Below, piece after piece: positions 1 to 7,677 of a DNA stretch of 64,000 nt; position 1 is the stretch's first letter; each line of letters begins with the position of its first letter. Origin of the DNA: Cuniculiplasma sp052315415. GTDB lineage: Archaea > Thermoplasmatota > Thermoplasmata > Thermoplasmatales > Thermoplasmataceae. The stretch covers positions 1 to 64,000 of the forward strand of contig JBLSDH010000002.1 in assembly GCA_052315415.1 (NCBI GenBank), given 5' to 3'. The position numbers were made by a program, and so were the translations under genes. The notes under the pieces were generated by a model. It worked only from the letters and a program-made list of their open reading frames with translations. It was not told the DNA's origin and made no database searches.

Positions 1-117
1 ATCATTTATCTGAGAGCAGCAGAGATAAATGATAAATGGTCAATGAGATCATTGAGGGGATATTATAAATGCATTGATGAGATTAAGGAAATGTTCCAAA
101 GGAGGTATCCTTTATAA
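1..117 (+). pseudogene. IS256-family transposase, C-terminal tail (cut by window edge)
   Basis: Frame 1 reads 38 codons to a TAA at 115-117. The peptide has the stretch EINDKWSMRSLRGYYKC and ends in MFQRRYPL, the pattern I know from the C-terminal end of IS256/Mutator-type DDE transposases (an LRAAEIN-KW motif followed by a basic helix). The catalytic part lies left of the window, so I cannot tell whether the element is intact. The bases just after the stop (about 118-155, with TTTGGGACACTATG) may be its right terminal inverted repeat, but the partner end is not visible. Confidence 0.7.
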
Positions 118-1068
118 ATACACAACATTTGGGACACTATGTAGGGTACTCATAAAATTTTAAATGATGTATATTTATTATGCTTCTTTTTACTTAATTG
201 AAAAATAAGTGATTCGTTTCATCAGAATAAATTTCAATGAAATGTAATTGTTAAATTGTAACTTCCTTTTTTTATACCCACTATTTTCAACTTTTAAAGT
301 GTATAATTCGGGCTTCATATTTATGCTTAATAAACTCTTATCAATGATGATTCAAATTGATCTGAATTGTTTCATTTCCATAGTATATTTTCATGATATA
401 TGAGAATATTCAGTATAATAAATGTATACAGTTATGCTTCTTCATCACACTGTGAATATCTTAAGTACATTTGTTTATAATTTGATAAATTGCTGATTGA
501 AAATAAGTTTCCACAATTCATTAGCCTCAATTAATATGAAGAACCTTTAATATTGCCTGAATTCGTTTCTCTTTGGATATTCACATCCCTTAATGTCCCC
601 TGGAGGAAGAAATGATTCCGTAAATATCACCTGAAATTGAAGCTGAACAGAAGATAAAAAATGAACTGTGAATGTAATTGTCTGTAAATATTGTCTGCGA
701 TTTACTGGAAAAATAAATCTCAAAATACTAAAAATTCAAATGGATTTTAGATGTGATTTTTCCATTTTCAGGGTAAATCTATGTCACATGGCCCTTTATC
801 TAACTGGAACTTGTAATATCTGTTATTCATTTCACTTCAAAGGAATGCTTCATTATACACTTTAATGCAAAATATGAGTGTAAAACTACTACATTTTTAA
901 GAGGGAGAAACAAGCATAGGTGAAAGAACATTATAAACGATGAATTTTTTCCACTTATAATTCATACTCTAATAAGTGAATAATAAGTATTTACAACTAT
1001 TTTATAATAAAGTTAAAAAAATTTAATAACATTATTCACTAATGAAAATTGATCAGCACTAAAAAATA
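118..1068. other. Gene-poor AT-rich stretch between IS end and tRNA-Arg
   Basis: About 950 bases hold no ORF I can support. The longest forward ORF (668-865, 65 codons) has no recognisable motif or Shine-Dalgarno sequence, and the reverse strand near 540-680 gives only a 40-codon run. Base composition is very AT-rich with many stops in all frames, unlike the densely packed genes to the right. The region lies beside a tRNA 3' end and next to an insertion-sequence end, so it may be decayed mobile or gene debris. I found no repeat of the tRNA 3' end inside it. Confidence 0.55.
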
Positions 1069-1143
1069 CGGGCTCGGTGGGATTCGAACCCACGATCACC
1101 GACTTAGAAGGACGGTGCCTTATCCAGACTAGGCCACGAGCCC
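1069..1143 (-). tRNA. tRNA-Arg (anticodon TCT)
   Basis: On the reverse strand the sequence folds as a full cloverleaf: acceptor GGGCTCG/CGAGCCC, D-arm GCCT/AGGC, anticodon loop CTTCTAA (anticodon TCT, Arg AGA), T-arm GTGGG-TTCGAAT-CCCAC, discriminator G. No intron and no encoded CCA. The anticodon stem CCGTC/GTCGG carries a U30-U40 mismatch in place of a pair, which is unusual; all other stems pair. It stands alone, transcribed away from pcc1. Confidence 0.93.
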
Positions 1144-1209
1144 ATCTATATATATGTCAATAAATTTACTTTCTGGTGATTCCTTATTCGTATTAAAATT
1201 TCTCTTAAA

Positions 1210-1416
1210 TTGCAAAAAGAAGGAAATGAAAAAATAATTAACAGTATATTACCAAATCTTGATGAAAAAATAGGAAGAGCAAAGATTAGCTGGATGTACC
1301 AGGGAGATTTTTTCCAAGTTTATATAGAAGGTAGTGATACCAACAGCATAAGAGCAGCCCTTGGTTCCATTTCCAAGTGGCTAATTGTGGCTGAGAAAAT
1401 AATAAAAGAGGTGTAA
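1210..1416 (+). CDS. pcc1: KEOPS complex subunit Pcc1
   Basis: Small protein matching the archaeal Pcc1 family, the dimerising subunit of KEOPS, which with Kae1 and Bud32 makes t6A37 on ANN-decoding tRNAs. The family signature is the C-terminal helix, here NSIRAALGSISKWLIVAEKI. The position directly before prefoldin beta is the conserved archaeal context for this gene. The start is uncertain. TTG at 1210 gives 68 residues and drops the first beta strand. The same frame is open upstream to a TGA at 1177 and encodes IRIKISLK, a plausible first strand, with a GGTGA at 1175-1179 placed well for a non-standard ATT start at 1186. Stop overlaps the region just before pfdB. Confidence 0.82.
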   Translation: MQKEGNEKIINSILPNLDEKIGRAKISWMYQGDFFQVYIEGSDTNSIRAALGSISKWLIVAEKIIKEV

Positions 1417-1418
1417 GT

Positions 1419-1781
1419 TTGGAAGGGGGAATAGGTAATTATCTACAAAATCAGATAAAACAGGCTGAACAGATACAGAATCAGATGGAAAGCCTGGCCA
1501 ATCAATCTTATCAACTTGAGGTCAGGATTAAGGAATTGGACAGAACACTTGAGGAACTTGGGAAATTAAGTGATGAGACGCCCATTTTCAGAAGTGTTGG
1601 CCCCATACTTTATAAGGTAGATGACAGAAAAAAGCTCATAGATGAACTAACAGAACAGAAGGAATTGAGTAAACTGAGAATGGCTACTATTGAAAAACAG
1701 CAAAAAAACCTTGAAGAAAAATATCGTGGGATTGAGGAACTCATAAAAAAGGCATACGGTGACACATCTAAAGGTCAGTAA
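1419..1781 (+). CDS. pfdB: Prefoldin subunit beta
   Basis: A 120-residue all-helical protein with long coiled-coil helices at about residues 5-45 and 75-115 separated by a beta-hairpin (VGPILYKVDDRKKL), the standard layout of archaeal prefoldin beta (GimC). Four betas and two alphas form the hexameric holdase that hands unfolded polypeptides to the thermosome. It starts at TTG two bases after the pcc1 stop, with GGTG just upstream, so it is probably translationally linked to pcc1. The pair pcc1-pfdB is widespread in archaea. Confidence 0.93.
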   Translation: MEGGIGNYLQNQIKQAEQIQNQMESLANQSYQLEVRIKELDRTLEELGKLSDETPIFRSVGPILYKVDDRKKLIDELTEQKELSKLRMATIEKQQKNLEEKYRGIEELIKKAYGDTSKGQ

Positions 1782-1784
1782 ATT

Positions 1785-2675
1785 ATGAAAACCCCTGAGG
1801 ATGTTCAAAGCAGAGTTCCTGAAATAGCTTTAGGTATAGAGAAGGTAGGTATTAAAAATCTTAAGGTTCCTTTAACAATAAAGCGTCCAGATGGTTTAAA
1901 AAACATTGTTTCAACTGTAGATGTATTTGTGGACATACCTGCTGAGAGAAAAGGGGCTGATATGTCCAGAAGTGTTGAAAGTGTTAACGATATTGTTAAC
2001 GGAAACAGAATTGAAAATTCAATTGAAAGAGTAGGATTAAGGATAGGAGAGGAGTGCCTCAAAAGATTTACTTATTCAGAAAGGGTAGAGGTTAATCTTA
2101 AGGGTGAACTTTTCATAAACAAAAATTCCTACATGGGAAAGGAATCAATGGTTCCTTATGTTTTGATGGCAGAGATTGTAATAGAAAGAAATGGTAAAAA
2201 AAATGTGACAATAGGGGTAGAAGTTAATGCCATAAATGCCTGCCCATGCGCCATGGAGACTGCAAGAACAATAATTGAGGATGAGTTTCCTCAGTATTCT
2301 GAGGCAATAGAGAAGATACCATTTATAACTCATAACCAGAGAAATCACATTACTTTAAGGGTAACATCATCAGATGAGACAGAGATGGATGTATACCAGT
2401 TAATAGATGCAGTGGAAAAGGTAATGGGTGAACCTCTCCTACCGGTCTTGAAAAGAATGGATGAGGGCAAGATGGTAGTTGCGGCTCACAAAAAGCCAAT
2501 GTTTGTTGAAGATATTGTGAGAGAATGCATGAGAGAAGTGTCTTCCATTGAAAAAATACCCCTGGATGCAACAATAAAAATATCCTCTGAAAGTGAAGAA
2601 AGCATTCATCCTCACAATGCATATGCAGAAATAACAATGAAAAAAATAGATGTTAAAAAAATACTTCAGATTTAA
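1785..2675 (+). CDS. mptA: GTP cyclohydrolase FolE2/MptA type
   Basis: Family COG1469 (GTP cyclohydrolase IB), which opens GTP as the first step to pterins and, in archaea, also towards preQ0 and archaeosine. Visible landmarks are the ERKGADMSR segment at residues 54-62, the metal-ligand region NACPCAM at 151-157 with Cys153, and THNQRNH at 182-188. At 296 residues the length is normal. It begins three bases after the pfdB stop and so reads as the third gene of the pcc1-pfdB operon. Sequence alone does not separate an MptA product (cyclic phosphate) from a FolE2 product (dihydroneopterin triphosphate). Its 3' end overlaps the convergent ribH by four bases. Confidence 0.9.
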   Translation: MKTPEDVQSRVPEIALGIEKVGIKNLKVPLTIKRPDGLKNIVSTVDVFVDIPAERKGADMSRSVESVNDIVNGNRIENSIERVGLRIGEECLKRFTYSERVEVNLKGELFINKNSYMGKESMVPYVLMAEIVIERNGKKNVTIGVEVNAINACPCAMETARTIIEDEFPQYSEAIEKIPFITHNQRNHITLRVTSSDETEMDVYQLIDAVEKVMGEPLLPVLKRMDEGKMVVAAHKKPMFVEDIVRECMREVSSIEKIPLDATIKISSESEESIHPHNAYAEITMKKIDVKKILQI

Positions 2676-3079
2676 ATTTCTTTCAGTGCTTTTATAAGCT
2701 TTACAACTGCTTCTACAGCGTCTCTTCCTTTTTCAATTCTAGCCATTGCCTGAAGCCTTGTTTCTCCAGGCCCGGTTATTCCAAGAGCAACAGGTTTTCC
2801 CGTTTCTACTGAAATGTCCATTATCTTTCTTGCAGCGTTCTGCATTATAACATTATCGTGGTCTGTCTCCCCCTTTATAACAGCCCCTAGAGTTACAACA
2901 CCATCTACATTTCCTCTTTCACACAGAGCTTTGACTGCAACCGGAATGTCATAGGTTCCAGGAACAAATATTATCTTTGAAACCTCAACACCAAGAAATT
3001 TTGCATGCTCCTTAGCCCTCTCCAACATCATGACCGTAATGTCATAATTATATTCCGAAACAACTATTCCTATTTTCAT
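2672..3079 (-). CDS. ribH: 6,7-dimethyl-8-ribityllumazine synthase
   Basis: Condenses 5-amino-6-ribitylaminouracil with 3,4-dihydroxy-2-butanone 4-phosphate to the lumazine precursor of riboflavin. Family marks are VPGTYDIPVAVKAL (about residues 39-52), GAVIKGETDHDNVI (about 75-88, with the active-site His in TDHD) and a C-terminal GRDAVEAVVKLI helix. Length of 135 residues fits short archaeal forms. The start has AGGTGAAATGA immediately upstream. It is the last gene of the ribB-ribL-ribC-ribH operon, ten bases after ribC. Confidence 0.95.
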   Translation of the reverse strand: MKIGIVVSEYNYDITVMMLERAKEHAKFLGVEVSKIIFVPGTYDIPVAVKALCERGNVDGVVTLGAVIKGETDHDNVIMQNAARKIMDISVETGKPVALGITGPGETRLQAMARIEKGRDAVEAVVKLIKALKEI

Positions 3080-3089
3080 TCATTTCACC

Positions 3090-3581
3090 TCAATGTCTGA
3101 TTGCACTTTTTCCACTTTCTCCAAATACATCTCCAGCATCCTCATAACCTTGCCTGAGTCCTTTTCCTGCGTTTTCAGTTAGCCTCCCTGGATAAAAGAG
3201 AAGATTATATGCGTTTAGTGCATGTTCTCTGGCCCTTCTTTCACAAAGCCAGGCCAGTTCCTTGTCATCCCTGGCTTCATCTTCATGAACAAAAACCTCT
3301 ATTATATGCTTCCTGTACATAAGCTGCACATTCATAAGGCCAGTTGATGCAATCTGGGCAGAAATCTTATCAACTGGCTTTGGCCCTGGCATACCAGTGG
3401 CGATTACAATGTCAGAACCTCTATCAAAAAGAAGTGCACAGGCAACTGGAAGGTCCTTAATTCCAGGAACAGTATATCTTTCAATCCTGTATCCAGTCCC
3501 TGTTTTTTCCAGCTCATCTATGACAGATTTTCCCATGTCATATCTTGCAAATGTTGTATCGGCAACACCTATTATTTTCAC
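3090..3581 (-). CDS. ribC: Riboflavin synthase, archaeal RibC type
   Basis: The archaeal riboflavin synthase is unrelated to the bacterial trimeric enzyme and instead resembles lumazine synthase; it dismutates two lumazines to riboflavin. Recognised by the N-terminal GVADTTFARYDMGK, the VPGIKDLPVACALLF strand-helix, and ATGMPGPKPVDK (about 61-72). Length of 163 residues is usual. It starts at a GTG whose bases overlap the ribL stop (GTGA), pointing to coupled translation, and lies between ribL and ribH. Confidence 0.93.
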   Translation of the reverse strand: MKIIGVADTTFARYDMGKSVIDELEKTGTGYRIERYTVPGIKDLPVACALLFDRGSDIVIATGMPGPKPVDKISAQIASTGLMNVQLMYRKHIIEVFVHEDEARDDKELAWLCERRAREHALNAYNLLFYPGRLTENAGKGLRQGYEDAGDVFGESGKSAIRH

Positions 3582-4000
3582 CTTAACCCCTCAATTATTT
3601 TTTCCCTTATCTTTCTGGAAGCAAATGGCTCTTCGGATATGAGAGGGGTGCATCTTACCACTTTTAATTCTATTCCTCTCTCCCTTGATTTCTCTTCTAT
3701 TTCCTTTTCGTTGAATTTCTGATCGAACCCAAGTGTTATTATGTCAGGCTTAAGCAATTCCACAGTATTGTAAAAATCCCAGTCCCTTCCAACAATAGCT
3801 TCATCAACTGGTTTAAGGTAGGACACAAGCTTTGCCCTTGTCTCCTGGGAGAAAAGCAATTTTTTTCCACTCCTCTCTGCTACCTTGTCGTTTGCCACCA
3901 CTACAACCAAATAATCACCAAGTTTTTTAGACTCACTTAAATAATGAACATGTCCCAGATGTATGATGTCAAAGACTCCCGAAGCCATAACTTTTATCAT
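3578..4000 (-). CDS. ribL: FAD synthetase (archaeal RibL), nucleotidyltransferase
   Basis: Cytidylyltransferase-like fold with the HxGH motif HLGH at residues 14-17 and a second motif around SRKIREKI near the C-terminus. In archaea this RibL branch transfers AMP from ATP to FMN to give FAD, and its place inside the riboflavin operon supports that over a glycerol-3-phosphate cytidylyltransferase role. I take the ATG at 4000 (a TTG lies one codon earlier). Its 5' end overlaps the end of ribB by 32 bases in another frame, so the two are probably translationally coupled. Length 140 residues, typical. Confidence 0.87.
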   Translation of the reverse strand: MIKVMASGVFDIIHLGHVHYLSESKKLGDYLVVVVANDKVAERSGKKLLFSQETRAKLVSYLKPVDEAIVGRDWDFYNTVELLKPDIITLGFDQKFNEKEIEEKSRERGIELKVVRCTPLISEEPFASRKIREKIIEGLR

Positions 4001-4691
4001 CAAACCACTTGGCGATAATGTTTTTACCCTCTATAAATGTTAATTCATTTTCCTGTGCAAACTTCTCAGCCTCTTCCCTTTTCATCGAATTTCCTGAATC
4101 AGAAAGCATCTCTGCTATGGTCGCACTTGGGTATAGTCCAGCTGCTTCAACCAGGTAAGTAGATAGCTCAGTATGGCCCCTTCTCTTTGAGAAATATCCA
4201 TCCCTTGCAATAAGAAGGTGAACATGGCCAGGTATTCTGAACTTTTTGTAAAATTGTTCTATGTTCTCCTCTATTGAGCTGCATGAATTTTTCATAAAAT
4301 CCATCAGGTCGTTGATTGTCACAGACCTGTCATTATCGCTTATGCCCGTGAATGTTCTCCTTGAATTAATCGTAAAACTGAATGTGGAACTGACATCATA
4401 TTTCATGTCTCCTGAATAGGTTGCTTTATCACCATAAGGAAGAAATCTTCTGTAAAGTTCTTCAATGTATGGAAGGGCGATCTTTCTTGCCTCAGATTCC
4501 TTAAGAGTGGTACATATGAGTCCGCCTGCCATCTTTCTTAGCATCATAATGCTTGAAGAATTAACAAATACTGATGGGAAAACAAGATCTGTTTCCTTTT
4601 CCCTCTTTTCATCGTCAAATATCAATACAGGTTTTCCATTCCTTAGATCGTGTATAGCTGCATTGATGATGTTTATCTGTTCTGTGATCAT
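3969..4691 (-). CDS. ribB: 3,4-dihydroxy-2-butanone 4-phosphate synthase
   Basis: Converts ribulose 5-phosphate to the four-carbon riboflavin precursor plus formate. The acidic metal-binding motif FDDEKREKETDLVFP sits at residues 25-39, and RRGHTELSTYLVEAAGL, the equivalent of the bacterial RAGHTEA region, near 170-186. There is no C-terminal GTP cyclohydrolase II domain; the protein stops at 240 residues as in other archaeal RibB. First gene of the operon. A TATA-like TTTTTATAAC centred 25 bases before the ATG and the lack of a Shine-Dalgarno suggest a leaderless message. I see no FMN riboswitch in the 73-base gap upstream. Confidence 0.93.
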   Translation of the reverse strand: MITEQINIINAAIHDLRNGKPVLIFDDEKREKETDLVFPSVFVNSSSIMMLRKMAGGLICTTLKESEARKIALPYIEELYRRFLPYGDKATYSGDMKYDVSSTFSFTINSRRTFTGISDNDRSVTINDLMDFMKNSCSSIEENIEQFYKKFRIPGHVHLLIARDGYFSKRRGHTELSTYLVEAAGLYPSATIAEMLSDSGNSMKREEAEKFAQENELTFIEGKNIIAKWFDDKSYGFGSL

Positions 4692-4711
4692 ATAAGGAAA
4701 TTGTTACAAAC

Positions 4712-4721
4712 GTTATAAAAA
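4712..4721 (-). promoter_or_regulatory. Putative TATA box for ribB operon
   Basis: Reverse-strand TTTTTATAAC centred about 25 bases upstream of the ribB ATG at 4691, the archaeal box A spacing for transcription starting at the start codon. Assigned by eye only. Confidence 0.5.
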
Positions 4722-4730
4722 TTTATAAAA
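4721..4730 (+). promoter_or_regulatory. Putative TATA box for rimI-like gene
   Basis: Forward ATTTATAAAA partly shared with the divergent ribB promoter. A start about 25 bases downstream would give a short leader that includes the GGTAGTGAT before the ATG at 4765. Confidence 0.4.
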
Positions 4731-4764
4731 AAATAGTAGATACTCAAAAATTGGTAGTGATTTA

Positions 4765-5220
4765 ATGTTTACATTTAGGGAAATAAAAAAGGAGGACCTT
4801 GTTAGAATAAAAATTCTTGAGGATAGGGCATTTGAGGTTGGGCCATACAGCCTGCTGATGCTTAGATACGCATGGAAGGAGAGCAAAGGTCTAAATCTTC
4901 TTGCAGAGGAGGGAATGAACATAGCAGGATATATAATGGCCTCCCCTGTTAATTCAAAAGTGTGTGATATTGAAACCATTGCTGTAGACCCTGATTACAG
5001 GAGAAGAGGCCTGGGGAGAGAACTGATTTCCAGAATTGAAATCATGATGCTAAATAAAGGATATGTTTATTCCCAGCTTGAAGTTAGAGTGATGAATGAG
5101 GAGGCAATAAATCTTTACAAAAATTGCGGATATGAAGATGTGGAATATTTAAAAAATTATTATTCACTTGAGTATAAGGGTAGTAAGGACGCATTAAGAA
5201 TGATGAAAAGATTATCTTAA
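4765..5220 (+). CDS. GNAT N-acetyltransferase, RimI-like
   Basis: Single GNAT domain. The acetyl-CoA pyrophosphate-binding loop RRRGLGRELISR is at about residues 76-87, preceded by ETIAVDPDY and followed by the EVRVMNEEAINLYKNCGY segment typical of RimI/Ard1 protein N-terminal acetyltransferases. Archaeal relatives acetylate protein N-termini in the cytosol, but the substrate cannot be read here. A GGTAGTGAT Shine-Dalgarno-like sequence precedes the ATG. It is divergent from ribB and its end overlaps the convergent HD hydrolase by nine bases. Confidence 0.85.
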   Translation: MFTFREIKKEDLVRIKILEDRAFEVGPYSLLMLRYAWKESKGLNLLAEEGMNIAGYIMASPVNSKVCDIETIAVDPDYRRRGLGRELISRIEIMMLNKGYVYSQLEVRVMNEEAINLYKNCGYEDVEYLKNYYSLEYKGSKDALRMMKRLS

Positions 5221-6342
5221 TATTTTTGAGATTTCTTCTATTATATTTTTACTTCTTTTACTTGCAAAAACAGTTATGTACTGTTTTGCAAAACTGTTCT
5301 GCAATGATGATACAAGAGGAGATAGTTCCCTTATTTCTCTTATTTTCCCATCCTGATCAATTATTGTAAGTTCTGATTTTGATCTTTCAGGTGTTGCATA
5401 TTCAGAAGGGGGCGTTATATCAACAATTATCTCATCCCCCTCACTGTATTTTTCATATATTTTTTCCTTCAATTCTTCCGGATCTCTTCCATCCAGTGAT
5501 GCTCTTCCAACAATCCTGTATATATCACGTTTCAATATTCTACTGGCAATATTATTACCATTTGAATCCTCCTTTAATTTATTCATCAAATCCCAGTCCG
5601 TTCCATATGCAACCTCATAACTATGATTCATGTTTCTAAGGGCATACTCTGCCATTCTCTGTATGACCCTTGCTGTTTTATGAAAATATACAGACCTGAA
5701 CATTATGTACCTAGAGATAAGGATGGATTCAACCACTGTGAGCCCCTTGAAGCTAACCACTATATTCCCCTCTGTTTCCACTATTATTTCAAATATTCTT
5801 CTTGGATCAAGTGGAAGTATACTAACACCGGTATGATATGCATCCCTGATTAGATAATCCATTTCATCTACGTCCAGTGAGCCGCTGATTATCTGGCTTT
5901 CTGCTGAAAATTCTTCCCTTTTTTCCAGAATGCCCATGAGTATATCAAAATCAAAACCCCTGTCAATTATTACATCTTTCAAATATTCCCTGATTATTTT
6001 TTTTCCTCTTTCTTCATGTGTTCCGTATTTCAATGAAAATAAATTTTCAAAGGAATGACTAAAAGGATAATGACCAATATCATGTAAAAGTGCTGCCAGC
6101 ATTATTTCATTCTCATTTTTCATTCTTAGAGATCTTGCAGCAAGCTGTGCAAGATGCATGGTACCAATTGAATGCTCAAATCTTGTATGATTTGCTCCAG
6201 GGTAAACATAGAAAACCATTCCTAGCTGCCTGATCCAGTGAAGCCTCTGAAATTGGGCAGTATCAATAATTGGTATAAATTTCTCATCTACCCTTATTGG
6301 CCCGTTAATTGGATCCTGAATTATCTTGAATTTTTCATTCAT
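5212..6342 (-). CDS. HD-domain phosphohydrolase, SAMHD1/dGTPase-like
   Basis: N-terminal HD domain with the metal ligands in NHTRFEHSIGT (His52, His57), LLHDIGHYPFSH (His87-Asp88) and a later Asp in SLDVDEMDYLIRDAYHTG (about 156-173). The opening PINGPIRVDEKFIPIIDTAQFQRL is the consensus of the COG1078 family that includes SAMHD1 and bacterial dNTP triphosphohydrolases. A deoxynucleotide triphosphohydrolase role is likely by family, though some relatives act on other nucleotides. About 180 C-terminal residues are less conserved. The SRP RNA gene lies just upstream on the same strand. Confidence 0.85.
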   Translation of the reverse strand: MNEKFKIIQDPINGPIRVDEKFIPIIDTAQFQRLHWIRQLGMVFYVYPGANHTRFEHSIGTMHLAQLAARSLRMKNENEIMLAALLHDIGHYPFSHSFENLFSLKYGTHEERGKKIIREYLKDVIIDRGFDFDILMGILEKREEFSAESQIISGSLDVDEMDYLIRDAYHTGVSILPLDPRRIFEIIVETEGNIVVSFKGLTVVESILISRYIMFRSVYFHKTARVIQRMAEYALRNMNHSYEVAYGTDWDLMNKLKEDSNGNNIASRILKRDIYRIVGRASLDGRDPEELKEKIYEKYSEGDEIIVDITPPSEYATPERSKSELTIIDQDGKIREIRELSPLVSSLQNSFAKQYITVFASKRSKNIIEEISKILR

Positions 6343-6351
6343 ATGTTGTGA

Positions 6352-6665
6352 TCCTCAACCGGGCACCCCGGATCGGGCCCTGCGTCCTGTGAAGTTCCTC
6401 CATAGTTTCACTCAACCCCGGACACCTTCAGCATCAAAGGTTCCGACTACCGTTGCTCCCTTCCGGACCTGGCGGGTTCGTCAGACAGATTGCATGCTCA
6501 TTTTCCTTTGAAATTGAACATGCAAGCCCCCGATCCAAAGGGCCGAAATATCATTGATCCGCTCTGGCTTCACAGAGGCAGAGTTGACCTCACCGGGAAG
6601 TCGTCCCTGCATATAGGCTTCAGGTCACAGAGAGTGCCTAGCTCTCCGATCAAGCCCGGCTCTTA
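6352..6665 (-). ncRNA. ffs: Signal recognition particle (7S) RNA
   Basis: On the reverse strand positions 6480 to 6446 read CCAGGTCCGGAAGGGAGCAA, the universal helix 8 of SRP RNA with its GGAA tetraloop and asymmetric loop for SRP54. The two ends pair: CCGGGC near 6654-6659 with GCCCGG near 6359-6364, continued by TTGATCGG with CCGATC, giving the long archaeal Alu/S rod of about 310 nt. Ends are estimated from that pairing. The GC content is clearly higher than the surroundings, as expected for a structural RNA. Short ORFs across it are chance. Confidence 0.93.
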
Positions 6666-6702
6666 CCATATGATCATATAATTATTATTTTTTGTCCTGT
6701 GT

Positions 6703-7677
6703 TCATAAGTGTAAAATTTTCTCATATACATTATCAATTTCACCAATAATATTCTTATTTTCCGTGATCTTACTTGCAAAGTGAATTGAAGCCCCAAGAC
6801 CTACCCCCTCCTTCACACTTCCCTCAGAATATTTTCTCAGACCCTCATGACTGGATTTTTCAAAAAATGTATCTGCGATTTCAAAATTTTTAATTCCACA
6901 TTTTTTAAAGAATTCATTTCCAACAGAATTGAAAACAAGATCTGTTGTGATCAAGGTTGTGTTTGAAGTTTCTATTGAATCCCTGTTGCATAGGGCAATT
7001 ATTGCAGCCATTTGGGTTCCTCCTCCAAGTATGATTTTTTTTCGTCTGTATTTTATTATGTTGTAGATCATTGCCTGTGTATAGTCTCCCGCCCTTTTTA
7101 TTAATTCCTCAGAACTCAGATTATCTGGTATTTTAGAATTGACTCTTTTTGCAATATTCAATTTTTCTTCATCTGGTGAAATTTTCATTGAACTGCTCAC
7201 CTTTTCTATGCCAATTATTTTATTAAGCATTATGAGGGCTGAAGTTGTGCCTGCTGGTATGGATTCAGAAATTAGGATTTCTTCCCTGGAATCAAAAATG
7301 TTTACAATTTCAATTGCAGCCATCTTAGCTTTTTCATAATCTGGGCATGAATATGTTTCCAATGGGTTCAATGAAGGGAGAAGACCTGTTTCAAAAAAAG
7401 GTGTTTTTGGTCTCTTTTCCATACCTGAATTTACAATCATTGTTTTAATTCCCACAATCTTAAAGCATGCATAAGAAACCACAGATGGTGATGGTATTCC
7501 ATCCGGAGTAATTGGAGGAAAATTAATTGTCAATGGTCTTCCATATAATGATATTTCTGAGTCTACTACGGGAGTGAGAAATGTCAGTTCTGAGTCTGCT
7601 CCTGCCTCTGTAATTCCATTTATTTTTGAAAGATGTGTGCTTCCAGCAAAAAGTAAGTTGATGTCAGGATATTTCAT
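6703..7677 (-). CDS. cobT: CobT-like nicotinate-nucleotide phosphoribosyltransferase (archaeal type)
   Basis: Belongs to the archaeal NaMN:base phosphoribosyltransferase family (TIGR00303/COG2038), which activates the lower-ligand base as alpha-ribotide for the cobalamin nucleotide loop. Seen in the SESIPAGTTSALIML segment near 160-174, KIILGGGTQMAAIIAL near 217-232, and the C-terminal GVGLGASIHFA. Length of 324 residues is normal for the archaeal form. It overlaps the cbiB stop (ATGA), so it is the last gene of the cbiP-cbiB-cobT run. The lower-ligand base used here is unknown. Confidence 0.85.
   Translation of the reverse strand: MKYPDINLLFAGSTHLSKINGITEAGADSELTFLTPVVDSEISLYGRPLTINFPPITPDGIPSPSVVSYACFKIVGIKTMIVNSGMEKRPKTPFFETGLLPSLNPLETYSCPDYEKAKMAAIEIVNIFDSREEILISESIPAGTTSALIMLNKIIGIEKVSSSMKISPDEEKLNIAKRVNSKIPDNLSSEELIKRAGDYTQAMIYNIIKYRRKKIILGGGTQMAAIIALCNRDSIETSNTTLITTDLVFNSVGNEFFKKCGIKNFEIADTFFEKSSHEGLRKYSEGSVKEGVGLGASIHFASKITENKNIIGEIDNVYEKILHL

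Noticed and set aside
668..865. 65-codon forward ORF in the gene-poor left region
   Set aside because: No Shine-Dalgarno, no promoter at a useful distance, no family motif and a composition expected of random AT-rich sequence.
4692..4764. FMN riboswitch upstream of the riboflavin operon
   Set aside because: Only 73 AT-rich bases separate the divergent genes and none shows the conserved FMN-aptamer segments; the TATA spacing leaves no leader.
6326..6681. Two ORFs of 61-63 codons on the forward strand
   Set aside because: They lie across the SRP RNA gene, whose conserved helix 8 and end pairing are clear on the other strand.
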